Below the pieces are notes generated by a model, which saw nothing but the letters and a program-made list of their open reading frames with translations, did not search any database and was not told the DNA's origin. Below are positions 28,419 through 40,726 of a stretch of DNA of 64,000 bases, piece after piece. Numbering within the stretch: the first letter of the stretch is position 1; every line of letters begins with the position of its first letter. The stretch lies in NCBI GenBank assembly GCA_030144725.1, contig JASKMD010000003.1, positions 7,268,381 through 7,332,380 on the forward strand, in the 5' to 3' direction. A program made the position numbers and the translations under genes. The stretch is from Haematococcus lacustris (taxonomy: Eukaryota > Chlorophyta > Chlorophyceae > Chlamydomonadales > Haematococcaceae).

Positions 28419-30608
28419 AACCAGTACTGGTTGCACGAACCAGTACTGGTTGCACGAACCAGCACAGGTTGCAGGAACCAGTACTGGTCACTCGAACCAG
28501 TACTGGTCGTACCAACCAGTACTGGTCCACGAACCAGTACTGGTCGTACCAACTAGTACTGGTCCACGAACCAGTACTGGTCACTCGAACCAGTACTGGT
28601 CCATGAACCAGTACTGGTCACTCGAACCAGTACTGGTCCATGAACCAGTACTGGTCACTCGAACCAGAACTGGTCACTCGGACCAGTACTGGTCCACGAA
28701 CCAGTACTGGTCGTACCAACCAGTACTGGTCCACGAACAAGTACTGGTCCACGAACCAGTACTGGTCACTCGAACCAGTACTGGTCACACGAACCAGTAC
28801 TGGTCGCACCAACCAGTACTGGTTCATGAACCAGTACTGGTCCACGAACCAGTACTGGTCACTCGAACCAGTACTGGTCACTCGAACCAGTACTGGTCGC
28901 ACCAACCAGTACTGGTCCATGAACCAGTACTGGTCCACGAACCAGTACTGGTCACTCGAACCAGTACTGGTCACTCGAACCAGTACTGGTCCACGAACCA
29001 GTACTGGTCACTCGAACCAGTACTGGTCGCACGAACCAGTACTGGTCGCACCAACCAGTACTGATCCATGAACCAGTACTGGTCCATGAACCAGTACTGG
29101 TCACACGAACCAGTACTGGTCACTCGAACCAGTACTGGTCGCACCAACCAGTACTGGTCCATGAACCAGTACTGGTCCACGAACCAGTACTGGTCACTCG
29201 AACCAGTACTGGTCACTCGAACCAGTACTGGTCGCACGAACCAGTACTGGTCCACTAACCAGTACTGGTCAACGAACCAGTACTGGTCACTCGAACCAGT
29301 ACTGGTCGCACGAACCAGTACTTGTCGCACCAACCAGTACTGGTTTATGAACAAGTACTGGTCCACGAACCAGTACTGGTCACTCGAACCAGTACTGGTC
29401 ACTCGAACCAGTACTGGTCATTCGAACCAATACTGGTCCACGAACCAGTACTGGTCACTCGAACCAGTACTGGTCGCACGAACCAGTACTGGTCGCAAAT
29501 ACCAGTACTGGTCCACGAACCAGTACTGGTCCACGAACCGTACTGGTCACTCGAACCAGTACTGGTCACACGAACCAGTACTGGTCGCACCAACCAGTAC
29601 TGGTCCACGAACCAATACTGGTCAACGAACCAGTACTGGTCACTCGAACCAGTACTGGTCGCACGAACCAGTACTTGTCGCACCAACCAGTACTGGTTTA
29701 TGAACAAGTACTGGTCCACGAACCAGTACTGGTCACTCGAACCAGTACTGGTCATTCGAACCAATACTGGTCCACGAACCAGTACTGGTCACTCGAACCA
29801 GTACTGGTCGCACGAACCAGTACTGGTCGCAAATACCAGTACTGGTCCACGAACCAGTACTGGTCCACGAACCGTACTGGTCACTCGAACCAGTACTGGT
29901 CACACGAACCAGTACTGGTCGCACCAACCAGTACTGGTCCACGAACCAGTACTGGTCAACGAACCAGTACTGGTCACTCGAACCAGTACTGGTCACTCGA
30001 ACCAGTACTGGTCGCACCAACCAGTACTGGTCCATGAACCAGTACTGGTCTAAGAACCAGTACTGGTCACTCGAACCAGTACTGGTCACTCGAACCAGTA
30101 CTGGTCGCAAATACCAGTACTGGTCCACGAACCAGTACTGGTCCACGAACCAGTACTGGTCACTCGAACCAGTACTGGTCACTCGAACCAGTACTGGTCG
30201 CACGAACCAGTACTGGTCCACGAACCAGTACTGGTCCACGAACCAGTACTGGTCACTCGAACCAGTACTGGTCACACGAACCAGTACTGGTCGCACCAAC
30301 CAGTACTGGTCCACGAACCAGTACTGGTCAACGAACCAGTACTGGTCACTCGAACCAGTACTGGTCACTCGAACCAGTACTGGTCGCACCAACCAGTACT
30401 GGTCCATGAACCAGTACTGGTCCACGAACCAGTACTGGTCACTCGAACCAGTACTGGTCACTCGAACCAGTACTGGTCGCAAATACCAGTACTGGTCCAC
30501 GAACCAGTACTGGTCTATGAACCAGTACTGGTCCATGAACCAGTACTGGTCACTCGAACCAGTACTGGTCGCACGAACCAGTACTGGTCCACGAACCAGT
30601 ATTGGTCC
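28419..30608. repeat. ACCAGTACTGGT satellite, spacers CACTCGA/CACGA/CGCACGA
   Basis: More than 100 copies of the 12-bp palindrome ACCAGTACTGGT at 17-20-bp spacing. Spacers vary among a few types in a recurring order; a 360-bp block (about 29270-29620) is repeated at about 29630-29960, showing higher-order duplication. Not coding. Confidence 0.95.
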
Positions 30609-31290
30609 AGCAGCAGCATCAGCAGCAGCAGCAGCAGGGGAGCAGGGGTGGTTGGGATGAAGTGGCACTTGCCTGGCAAGGTGTGCAGAGGGGGCACGCT
30701 ATGGTACTCTTTTCGCGCTCCTACTGCATGCAAACAAGAGCAACATCACTCACCGCACAGCGACCGGCCCGCTAAGGCTACGGTGAGCTTCAACATTGTG
30801 GTGTGTGGATGGGCATGGCTGGCGGTTTGGGTGTAGATGGCATGGCTCAAGGCTGCCTGACATAGCTGTGGCTGCAGGTTGCAGGCGGCGGGGGGAGGAG
30901 CGGGTACAAGGAGTGGGTCTTAATGTGTTTGCTGGAGTACAAGGAGTTGTGCCCCAGTCGATGGGGGCAGGGGGCTGGGGGCAGGGGGGTAGGGGGGGCA
31001 GGGGGATGGGGATGGGGGAAGCGTGCCGATGAACTGGAAGGAGGTGGTTGTATATGGGAAAGGAAAGAGGAGGGGAAAGGCCCATCAGACCTGCAGCCAA
31101 GTGAGTGGAGAGAGACGTGAGCAAGGGTGGAACGGGTTGTCAGATGTAGCAGAAGCAGCAACAACAACACTCACCACACAGCGACTGACCCCTGCCTGCT
31201 AAGGCTACGGTGCAGCTACAGCTTGTGGTGTGTGGATTGGCATGGCTGGAGGTGTGATGTGTAGATGGGCATGGCTCCAGGCTGCCGTAC
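30609..31290. repeat. CAG block and two tandem intron-like modules
   Basis: After a short CAG array come two direct copies of a module (about 30745-30855 and 31155-31265) sharing ACTCACC, GCGAC, GCTAAGGCTACGGTG and TGTGGTGTGTGGAT. They are oriented as minus-strand introns (donor reading GTGAGT). The sequence 30650-30740 is the inverse of 36340-36410. Confidence 0.65.
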
Positions 31291-32380
31291 ACAGCTGTGG
31301 CTCCAGGTGACTATGACGGTGTAGTTGGAGGTGTAGCTGGGGTGTAGCTGGGCGGGGGTAGGGGTGGGGCGGGGGCGGGGGCAGGGGAGGGGGAGGGGGA
31401 AATGTGTTGATGGATGGTGTATCGGGAATAGGGAAGGGGAGGGGAGTTGCCCATCAGACCTGCAACCAAGGGGCGTGCACGTGAGGTAGGGAGATCAGGC
31501 TGGGCACTGAGTGTCAGCCACTTACCGGTAGCCACCAGCAACCACTCAATAGCAGGGAGCATAATTCGAAAGGGTGAGGACGAAGAGGGGGGTGGGGGAG
31601 CTTGTGTGTGGGGGGTGGGTGGGGAAGGTGGTGGTAGTGATGCCAAGGTGCCAAGGAAGGTTGGTGGAGGTCTTCTCTTGGCTGCTGGGAAGGGTCGGGA
31701 GGGGAGGGCAGGTGGCTGCGATGCCAGGCGGATAGAAGGGGAGGGGGAAGGGAAAGGAGAGGGGGGAAGGTGGAGTACTAGGAGTAACCATCAGACCTGC
31801 AGCAAACACGGTGCGTGCTAGTGGTTAGGCTGGATATTAATGGACATTGAAAGGCAAGGGCGACCCACTCACCGCTGACGCCGTGCTGCTCCATGTTGCG
31901 CCATGTTGGCTCCCTGTTGGCTCTTACCTTGGAGTGGTGTTGGCTCTTACCTTGGAATGGTCTTACCTTGGAGTGGTGTTATTATTGGTGGGAGTGAAAG
32001 AGCTAGGGTAGGGTGAAGCGTCAAGGGTGGGGTGTGCTCTCGTTTGGCTGCTGGGGTAAGGGAGGGAGCTGCGATTGTTAGGGGGGCAGGGGGGGTGGAG
32101 TGGGGTGGGGGAGGGGGGAAGGGAGGGCCGGGGTGGGGAAACGTGGCAGTGATGGTCAGGGATGGCAGGGATGTCAGGGGGGAGGTGACGGGGAGGGGGG
32201 AAGCGGGGGTTGGGGAGAGGTGAAAGTGGAGTTGGTGGGACAGGGTAGGGAAGGGGAAGGGAGGCTAGTGGCAGGATTGAAGGCGTCGGACCTGCAGCAA
32301 GCAAGGAGCGTGTTTACAGTGAGGCTGGCATGACATCCTGGAAAGCTGTACGTATTGCATGACTGATGCACTCACCTGGC

Positions 32381-33145
32381 AACCAAGGGGCGTGCACGTG
32401 AGGTAGGGTGACCAGGCTGTGCACTGTGTTAGCTATCACCGCGGCCTCACCTTTGTGGTCCTCCTAGCCTCCTACCTGCTCACCCCTGGCAACATATCCC
32501 ATGCGCCAGTGGGTTGGGGCTGTGGTGGGGTGTGTAGTAGTGTGTAGGGAAGGGAAGGTGGGGTGAGGAGGGGGCTGCGATGCCACGTCAATCGAAGGGT
32601 GGGAGAGGGGAAGGTTAGGCTTGACAAGCATGGGAGAGAGGGAGAGGGAGAAGGGAGGGGGGGGTGGTGGTGGTGGTAGTGGCAAGAGGGTGGATGGGGT
32701 GGGCTTTCTCTTGGTTGCTGGGATGTCAGGGGAGAGGTGACGGGGAGGGTGGAAGTGGGGGTGGGGAGAGGTGGATGTGGAGGGACGACCAGCTTGGCGA
32801 TGGTGGTGGGCGTGGGAAAGGGGAGGAAAAGGGGAAGGGTGTGATGATCAATCCTGCAACGGGACAAGGGGCATGCTAGCGGTTAGGGTATGTACAGGGT
32901 GCCACATGCCTGCACTCACCTTTTGCTGGGGTGGGGTGTATTTGTGTGTAGATGGTGAGGGTGAGGAGGCAGAAGGGGAAGAAGGTTGCTGTTGTTGCTG
33001 GAGGGGGTAATAGGACCAAGAGGGGGACGGGATGATGGAGAAGCGGGGGAGGGGAGGTAGCGGGGGAGGGAAGAAGGGAGGGAGGGCATTGATAGTCTCA
33101 GGTGTAGGCGCGCAAGACCTGCGGCAACGGTGTGACGATATGTCA
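32381..33145. repeat. Segmental copy B of the 0.7-kb duplication
   Basis: Direct copy of 26341-27045, sitting just inside the left arm, in the spacer of the quasi-palindrome. The G-rich inner stretches differ in length between copies. Confidence 0.75.
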
Positions 33146-34240
33146 ACGGTGTAGTGTAGAGGGAAGGGGAGGTGCCCATTACACCTGCAATCAGCCAGGG
33201 GGAAGGGAAAGGAGAGGAAGGGAGGGAGGAAGGGAGGAGGGAGGGAGGGAGTAGGTCGGGAGGGAGGGAGGGAGGGAGGCTGCGAGGTAGGCTGCAAGGT
33301 ACGGTAGGCTGCGAGGTAGGCTGCAAGGTACGGTAGGGAGTATGTCAAGGCATGTGCGACGACGGACTTGGAGGTGGTGGTGGCAAAGGGAAGAGGTAAG
33401 ACCATTAATCCTACAGCAGCACAAAAGGCACGCCAGTGGTTAAGCTAAGTAGAGGGAGCCACATACCTGCAGAGGGATAGCCACTCACCTTGACAACTTC
33501 GCATGGTTTGCATGGATGACGGCTTGCTCGTAGTGTGTCGCTGCGTTGCTAGGCTGGCTACGTTGGCTTCTTGCGTGGCTGCGTGGCTGCGACTTTGCGA
33601 GGTTGTGTAGCTGTGTCGCGATGCTGGTGAAGTGGCTGGACTGCGGGGCTGAGCTAGCTACGTAAATACGTGGCTGTACGCCTAGCTTCGAGGTTGGCTG
33701 CGTTATGAAAATGGAAATGGAAATGGCTGCAACGCTAGCTGAAACTACCTTGTGTGTCTGAGCTAGCTAGCTAGCTGCGATGTGGCTGGGAGCGAGCTGA
33801 GCTTCGGGCATGACTGCGAGGCTGCGAGGCTGGTTGCAAGGCGCCTGGCTACCTAGATGCGGGACGCGAATTAGGGGCAGTGTGGCTGCAAGGCTGCGAG
33901 GCTGAGTTTCTAGGCTGCTTATCCTCAAGGCTGACCTTCTAGCTGGCACTAGCTGCGGCTACGTTCCTAGCATGACTAGGATCGTCGCTAGTTGACTACG
34001 CCGCGTACTGGGCGGATGTTAGTTTTTCATATTTCATGTCTAACATGCAAGCCGATCTGCAGTTCGTGCCGCCCTTCACGCCCTCAATTCGGTAGCCCCT
34101 GCCCTCAGTTCGGTAGTCAGGCTAGGTAGCCAGGCGGTCACTGAGCCACATCGCAGCCACGCAACATCGCCACATCGCAGCCAGGCAGCCACATTCGGCC
34201 AGGCAGCCACATCTCACGTAGCGGCCAGCCTCCTAGCCAG
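33146..34240. repeat. GGAG-rich and GCTGCGAGGCTG-rich low-complexity region
   Basis: (GGAG)n at 33195-33285, then GCTGCGAGGTAGGCTGCAAGGTACG units. 33300-33680 is an inverted copy of about 54950-55300 inside the 51-57 kb element (shared: GCGAAGTTGTCAAGGTGAGTGGC). From 33700 on, GCTGCGAGGCTG-like motifs and GCTA runs. No gene. Confidence 0.65.
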
Positions 34241-34699
34241 TGTCGCAACCTGGAGATCTCAGCCAACTCCGTAGCCACGCGTTGCGCGATAACACACGGG
34301 CATTACCTCGCCAACCTTTGCGCGTAGCCAATGCGTTGCGAGGTAATGCACCGTTTCACATGCAGCGACCCATCTTTTTGCCTTTGACATGTACCCACCA
34401 TCTCCGAGCCCATCTTCCCTGCCCCTTGTGCATCAAACTCGGTGAGTGCATCTTGTACCCACCATTCATTGCTCCTCCTTTGACAACCTGTCACCTCCTT
34501 GCCGCAGGTCCACATCCCTTCCCCTTTCAGTCCCCTTCCTCCCCCCCTCCCCCGCACCTCCCTCCCTTACCCTCTCTCCCTCCCCTCCCCCGCTTTCGTC
34601 ACCCCGTACCCTCTCCATTGCAGCCCGTCCCACTACAAGGGTAAGACCAAGGTAAGAGCCAACGAGGATGAAGCATGGAGGAGCATGGAGGATCAGGGA
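34241..34699. other. C-rich module; no gene established
   Basis: Contains a TTGCCGCAG acceptor-like site followed by a C-rich run and GTAAGACCAAGGTAAGAGCC (34640-34660), the same border sequence as at 35123. No coherent frame. Confidence 0.4.
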
Positions 34700-36419
34700 G
34701 CAAGCGGTGAGTGGCCGCGCTCCTGAACCTAGCCTCCGTCATGCACCTAGCTTCCTTAGATGTTTTGCTAGCCTCACTGTAAGTACGCTCCTTGCTTGCT
34801 GCAGGTCTGACGCCTATACTTCTGCCCCCTGCCTCCTTCACCCTTCCCTACCCTATCCCACCAATCCCACTTCTACTTCTCCCCAACCCCCGCTTCCCCT
34901 CTCCCCGTCACCTCTCCCCCACCCGCCCTCTTCCCACCACCACCACCACCCCCTCCCTTCCCCCTCTCCCTCCCACTCCCTTCCATGCTTCTCAACCCCC
35001 TTTCCCTCTCGCACCCTTCACTTGACGTGGCATCGCAGCCCCCACCTCAACCACCCCTATCCCTCCACCCCTCCCCCACACCACCACCTCTAATAACACC
35101 ACGCAACCTCCCGCATCACAAAGGTAAGACCAAGGTAAGAGCCAACAGGGAGCCAACATGGTGCGGCATGGAGCAACATGGCGTTAACGGTGAGTGGTTC
35201 GGCCTTGCCTCTCAGTGTCCATTATCACCCAGCCTAACCACTACCACACACTGTGTTCGCTGCAGGGCTGATGGTAAATCGTAATACCCAACCCTTCCCT
35301 TTCTCTTCCCCCCATCCCCCACCCCACCCCACCCCACCCTCCTACTCCACCCTCCTTTCCTACTTCCCCCCTCCCCCTCGCCTTCTACCCCCTGACATCG
35401 CAGCCATCTACCATCCCTTCCCTACCATTCCCATCAGCCAAGAGCACACCTTCACCAACATACCTTGGCACCGTGGCATCACTACCACCCCCTTCCCACC
35501 CCCCTCCACACACAAGCTCCCTCTTCCCCCTTCTTCCCTACCCTTTCGCTCCCTGGTTGCTGGTGGCTACCGGTAAGTGGCCAACACGCAGCGCCCAACC
35601 TGATCTCCCTACCTCACGTGCATGCCCCCTGGCTGCAGGTCTGATGGGCAACTCCCTTCCCCTTCCCTTTCCCCGATACACAATCCATCAACACATTCCC
35701 CCCTCCCCCGCCCCTGCCCCCGACCCCGTCCCCCCCCTACCCCCGCCCCCGCTCCCTCCCCTGCCCCTACCCCCGCCCAGCCTTCCTTTCCCTTACACAA
35801 CCACCCCCTCCCAGTTCATCGACACGCTTCCCCCATCCCCGCCCCCGCCCCCGCCCCCGCTCCCGCTCCTCCCCCCGCCCACACACAAGCTCCCCCTTTC
35901 GCTCCTTGCTCCCTGCCCCTCCCCTTCTCTATCCCCCGTATACAGATCATCAACACTATTGCCCTCCCTTGTCCCTACCCCCGTCCCCGCCTAGCCCAGC
36001 CCCCCGACCACCACCTCCAACTACACCATCACACTCACCTGGAGATACAGCTGTGTACCCCACCACTGCTCCCCTCCCCACCCCCTACCCTCCCCATTGC
36101 AACCCTCGCTCCCTCCCACCCTCCTCCCACGCTGCACTGCCCCCTCTCACATGAGGGGTGGCAAGGAGCAGCAACCCTCCCCAACCAGGCAGCAAGTGCG
36201 AAAGGCGAGAGGCAAGTAATGAGCAGCATGCAGGCAGTAGGTCTCTCCACTCTGCTGCCGGCGCCACTCAATAGCGTGCTCTTGCTGCTGCTAATGTGCT
36301 TGCTGATCCAAACCTAGCTCTTGCCTGCTTTCAGTGAGAGCATGAAACGTGTACCGTGGCCCCTCTGCCCGCATTGCTAGGTGAGTGCCACTCCACCCCA
36401 ACCAACCCTGCCCACACCA

Positions 36420-36830
36420 ACCCGCCCCTGCTGCTGCTCCTACTGCTGCCCCCCTGCCCCCCTGCTGCTGATGCTGCCCCCCTGCCCCTCAGCTGCTGCT
36501 GCTGCCCCCCCGCCCCCAGCTGCTGCTGCTGCGCCCCTGCTGCTGCTGCTGCTGCAGCCCCCCTGACCCCCTGCTGCTGCAGCCCCCCTGACCCCCTGCT
36601 GCTGCTGCTGCTGCTGCCCCCTTACTGCTGTTGCTGCCCCCCTACTGCTGTTGCTGCCCCCCTACTGCTGCTGCTACTGCTGCTGCCCCCCTACCACCTT
36701 GCCCCCCGGCTGCTGCTGCTGCTGCTGCTGTAACCCTGCTGCTGAATGGGGGGGCACCAGCGCTGGTTGCGCCCACTATTTGCTGCCTACTGTCTGCTGC
36801 TGCAGCCCCCCTGCCCCCCTGCTGTTACTG
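36420..36830. repeat. CTG/CCCCCCTA array (inverse of 25262-25870)
   Basis: Units such as TACTGCTGTTGCTGCCCCCC. It precedes an ACCAGTACTGGT-type satellite, mirroring 30609-30650. Confidence 0.85.
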
Positions 36831-36831
36831 A

Positions 36832-37615
36832 CCCAGCCAGTACTGGTCACAGCCAGCCAGCCAGTACTGGTCAGCCAGCCAGTACTGGTCACAGCCAGCC
36901 AGCCAGTACTGGTCAGCCAGCCAGTACTGGTCACAGCCAGCCAGCCAGTACTGGTCAGCCAGCCAGTACTGGTCACAGCCAGCCAGCCAGTACTGGTCAG
37001 CCAGCCAGTACTGGTCACAGCCAGCCAGCCAGTACTGGTCACAGCCAGCCAGCCAGTACTGGTCACAGCCAGCCAGCCAGTACTGGTCAGCCAGCCAGTA
37101 CTGGTCACAGCCAGCCAGCCAGTACTGGTCACAGCCAGCCAGCCAGTACTGGTCAGCCAGCCAATACCGGTCAGCCAGCCAGTACTGGTCACAGCCAGCC
37201 AGCCAGTACTGGTCAGCCAGCCAGTACTGGTCACAGCCAGCCAGCCAGTACTGGTCAGCCAGCCAGTACTGGTCACAGCCAGCCAGCCAGTACCGGTCAG
37301 CCAGCCAGTACTGGTCAGCCAACCAGTACTGGTCACAGCCAGCCAACCAGTACTGGTCACAGTCAGCCAGCTCGTACTGGTCACAGCCAGCCAGCTAGTA
37401 CTGGTGAGCCAGCCAGTACGGGTCACAGCCAGCCAGCCAGTACTGGTCACAGCCAGCCAGCCAGTACTCGTCACAGCCAGCCAGCCAGTACTGGTCACAG
37501 CCAGCCAGTACTGGTCACAGCCAGCCAGCCAGTACTGGTCACAGCCAGCCAGCCAGTACTGGTCAGCCAGCCAGTACTGGTCACAGCCAGCCAGCCAGTA
37601 CTGGTCAGCCTGGTT
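36832..37615. repeat. CCAGTACTGG satellite, spacers TCACAGCCAGC/TCAGC
   Basis: About 40 palindromes with CAGCCAGC spacers, period alternating about 17 and 25 bp. Closely related to the terminal array at 61978-64000. Decayed CCAGTGCTGG units follow to about 37680. Confidence 0.95.
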
Positions 37616-38194
37616 GTTAGTCAGTGTTGGTTGCCAGCCAGTGCTGGTTGCCAGCCAGTGTTGGTTGCCAGCCATTGCTGTGTGTTATGCCAGCCAGTAA
37701 TGTGTGTCATGCATTGTAGTCATTGAGTACAGTAGAGCATTGCATGTAAGATGACTCTGTGTCACTTTGCAGGGGCTGGAGCATGGACGAGTACCTTCAT
37801 TACATCAAGGTCGTTGGTCCCTATTTATAAGAGGACATTGACTTAGGACAACCAGCCCATGAGGTTGTGGAGGGGGTTGGTTGTACGGCGCTGTATACTA
37901 TGTAACATTGTGATAATCAGGAGTGGGTCATAGCATGTGCATGTGGCTATAGAGTGTTGTCCTCATGGTGATATGTACTCTGTATACCTTGCAACATCAG
38001 TAGCTCAGTGTCACGTGTAAGTACATCCAATGGCTCTAGCCTAACGTATAATAATCTCCAACTTGGTAAATGTTTCTAAGCAAGCCCCCTCCTTCAGCCC
38101 TTCACCCAGCCCTTCAGCACTTGAGGGGTCACACAGTAATGGATGAGGGTCACACTGTACTAGATAGTGTGTGTTGTCGCTGCCCTCCTAGTTG
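37616..38194 (+). other. No gene established; exon-like piece at 37773-37830
   Basis: The acceptor TCACTTTGCAG (37762-37772) precedes a frame reading GWSMDEYLHYIKVVGPYL and a TAA at 37828. If genuine it is a terminal exon whose intron holds the satellite at 36832. The inverse copy at 28373-28412 does not keep the frame, which argues against it. Confidence 0.3.
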
Positions 38195-39945
38195 GGTGTC
38201 AGCCAGTACAAGTTGGGGGTCAGCCAATACTGGTTGGGTGTCAGCCAATACTGGTTGGAGGTTAGCCAGTACTGGCTGGGGTGAACCAGTACTGGTTAAA
38301 TTTTTGCAATTTTTTTATTTTGGGGGGGGGGGTGAACCAGTACTGGTTTGGTGTGAACCAGTACTGGCTGATCACCAACCAGTACTGGTTGGGAATACAC
38401 CAGTACTGGTTGGGGGTAAATCAGTACTGGCTGATCACCAACCAGTACTGGTTGGGAATAAACCAGTACTGGTTGGGAATATACCAGTACTGGTTGGGGG
38501 TAAACCACTACTGGTTGGGAATAAACCAGTACTGGTTGGGAATAAACCGTTACTGGTTGGGGGTAAACCAGTACTGGTTGGGGGTAAACCAGTACTGGTT
38601 GGGAATAAACCAGTACTGGTTGGGAATAAACCAGTACTGGTTGGGAATAAACCAGTACTGGTTAGGAATAAACCAGTACTGGTTGGGAATAAACCAGTAC
38701 TGGTTGGGAATAAACCAGTACTGGTTGGGAATAAACCAGTACTGGTTGGGGGTAAACCAGTACTGGTTGGGAATAAACCAGTACTGGTTGGGAATAAACC
38801 AGTACTGGTTGGGGGTAAACCAGTACTGGTTGGGAATAAACCAGTACTGGTTGGGAATAAACCATTACTGGTTGGGAATAAACCAGTACTAGTTGGGGGT
38901 AAACCAGTACTGGTTGGGAATAAACCAGTACTGGTTGGGGGTAAACCAGTACTGGTTGGGAATAAACCAGTACTGGTTGGGAATAAACCAGTACTGGTTG
39001 GGAATAAACCAGTACTGGTTAGGAATAAACCAGTACTGGTTGGGAATAAACCAGTACTGGTTGGGAATAAACCAGTACTGGTTGGGAATAAACCAGTACT
39101 GGTTGGGGGTAAACCAGTACTGGTTGGGAATAAACCAGTACTGGTTGGGAATAAACCAGTACTGGTTGGGAGGCAACCAGTACTGGTTGGGGGTAAACCA
39201 GTACTGGTTGGGAATAAACCAGTACTGGTTGGGGGTAAACCAGTACTGGTTGGGAATAAACCAGTACTGGTTGGGGGTAAACCAGTACTGGTTGAGAATA
39301 AACCAGTACTGGTTGGGGGTAAACCAGTACTGGTTGGGAATAAACCAGTACTGGTTGGGAATAAACCAGTACTGGTTAGGAATAAACCAGTACTGGTTGG
39401 GAATAAACCAGTACTGGTTGGGAATAAACCAGTACTGGTTAGGAATAAACCAGTACTGGTTGGGAATAAACCAGTACTGGTTGGGAATAAACCAGTACTG
39501 GTTGGGAATAAACCAGTACTGGTTGGGAATAAACCAGTACTGGTTGGGGGTAAACCAGTACTGGTTGGGAATAAACCAGTACTGGTTGGGGGTAAACCAG
39601 TACTGGTTGGGAATAAACCAGTACTGGTTGGGAATAAACCAGTACTGGTTGGGGGTAAACCAGTACTGGTTGAGAATAAACCAGTACTGGTTGGGGGTAA
39701 ACCAGTACTGGTTGGGAATAAACCAGTACTGGTTGGGGGTAAACCAGTACTGGTTGGGAATAAACCAGTACTGGTTGGGAATAAACCAGTACTGGTTGGG
39801 AATAAACCAGTACTGGTTGGGAATAAACCAGTACTGGTTGGGAATAAACCAGTACTGGTTGGGGGTAAACCAGTACTGGTTGGGGGTAAACCAGCAACGG
39901 TTGGGAGGCAACCAGTACTGGTTGAGGTTGACCAGTACTGGTTTT
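38195..39945. repeat. AACCAGTACTGGTTGGGAATA 21-bp satellite
   Basis: About 80 units of 21 bp: a palindrome core AACCAGTACTGGTT plus spacer GGGAATA or GGGGGTA. The length gives long spurious ORFs on both strands. A few units carry changes (AGGAATA, AACGGTT). Confidence 0.95.
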
Positions 39946-40726
39946 CTCGTATCTCCTCAGCCCGATTTTTCCTCGATTTTAGGTTTACACCCCCATTCTT
40001 AGAACCGCTAAAAAATACAATCTATCAAGCCACTTTGTCAAAAAAATCAACTTTTCTCATGAACTTTTCTGCGAGTGTGGTAGCGGTTAGGGCTACGTTG
40101 CGCAATGCTAGCTCCTTTTAAGCTCTTACCTTGATCCTAAGCTCTTACCATGGTCCTTCTGGCCTCTTGGCTGCGACAACACGTTGCACCTGCCTTGCGT
40201 TGGTGCATCAATGCTTGCGATTCATTGCGGAGAATCGTTGCGAGGAAACTGGCCGCGAGGCTAGCTGCGATGCTGGCTGCGAGGCTGGCTGCGAGGCTGG
40301 CTGCGAAACTGGCTGCGAGGCTGGCTGCGAGGAAAATGGCTGCGAGGCTGGCTGCGAGGTGAGATCCTCGCACCGAGCTGCCTCGCAGGTATGCTTCTGC
40401 GCTGCTGGACCAGCTGTGTGGCCGCGAGGTATGGGCTAGATGTGGCTGCCGAGTATGTGGCTGCGAGAATGTGGCTGCGAGTATGGGCTAGATGTGGCTG
40501 CGAGTATGGGTAACCTCGTGCGATGCCATCTGTGGACCAGCTGTTTGGCCGCGAGGTTGATTGCCGAGTATGTGGCTGCGAGTATGGGCTAGATGCGGCT
40601 GCGAGTATGGGTAACCTCGTGCGATGCCATCGCAGCAATACCGGCTACACGATTCTGCGACTAAGTGTTGGACGGATGCCTTGAATGCAAGTGAGATGTT
40701 CAGAATATTTCTAAGTGCTTAAAGGC
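39946..40726. repeat. GCTGCGAGGCTG low-complexity region
   Basis: 40250-40380 repeats GCTGCGAGGCTG; 40430-40630 repeats a longer unit with GTATGTGGCTGCGAGTATGGGC and GGTAACCTCGTGCGATGCCATC, two copies. No gene. Confidence 0.65.

Larger units (their letters stand above)
28318..32380. repeat. Left arm of a 9.7-kb quasi-palindrome
   Basis: Blocks in this arm recur in inverse orientation and in mirrored order in 34700-38060. From outside in: GGGGCTGGAGC flank, ACCAGTACTGGT array, CAG array, TGGCACTTGCC module, CACAGCTGTGGCT segment, GTTGCTGGTGGCTACCGGTAAGTGG intron border (35550s), the GTAAGACCAAGGTAAGAGCC border, and TGCTGCAGGTCTGACG. Arrays differ in spacer between arms. Confidence 0.7.
34700..38060. 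repeat. Right arm of the 9.7-kb quasi-palindrome
   Basis: Inverse of 28318-32380. The C-rich modules here (34800-36200) are the complement of the G-rich modules there. Each module pairs a GTGAGTGG donor with a TGCTGCAGGTCTGA acceptor about 80-100 bp on, followed by 150-300 bp of C-rich sequence. Confidence 0.7.

Noticed and set aside
30609..30650. A coding polyglutamine tract (CAG)n
   Set aside because: It is a short part of the CAG/GGGG array with no flanking open exon.
38070..40121. 683-aa plus-strand ORF and 340-aa minus-strand ORF
   Set aside because: They arise from the 21-bp satellite (NQYWLGI / PVLVGNK periodicity). No non-repeat domain.
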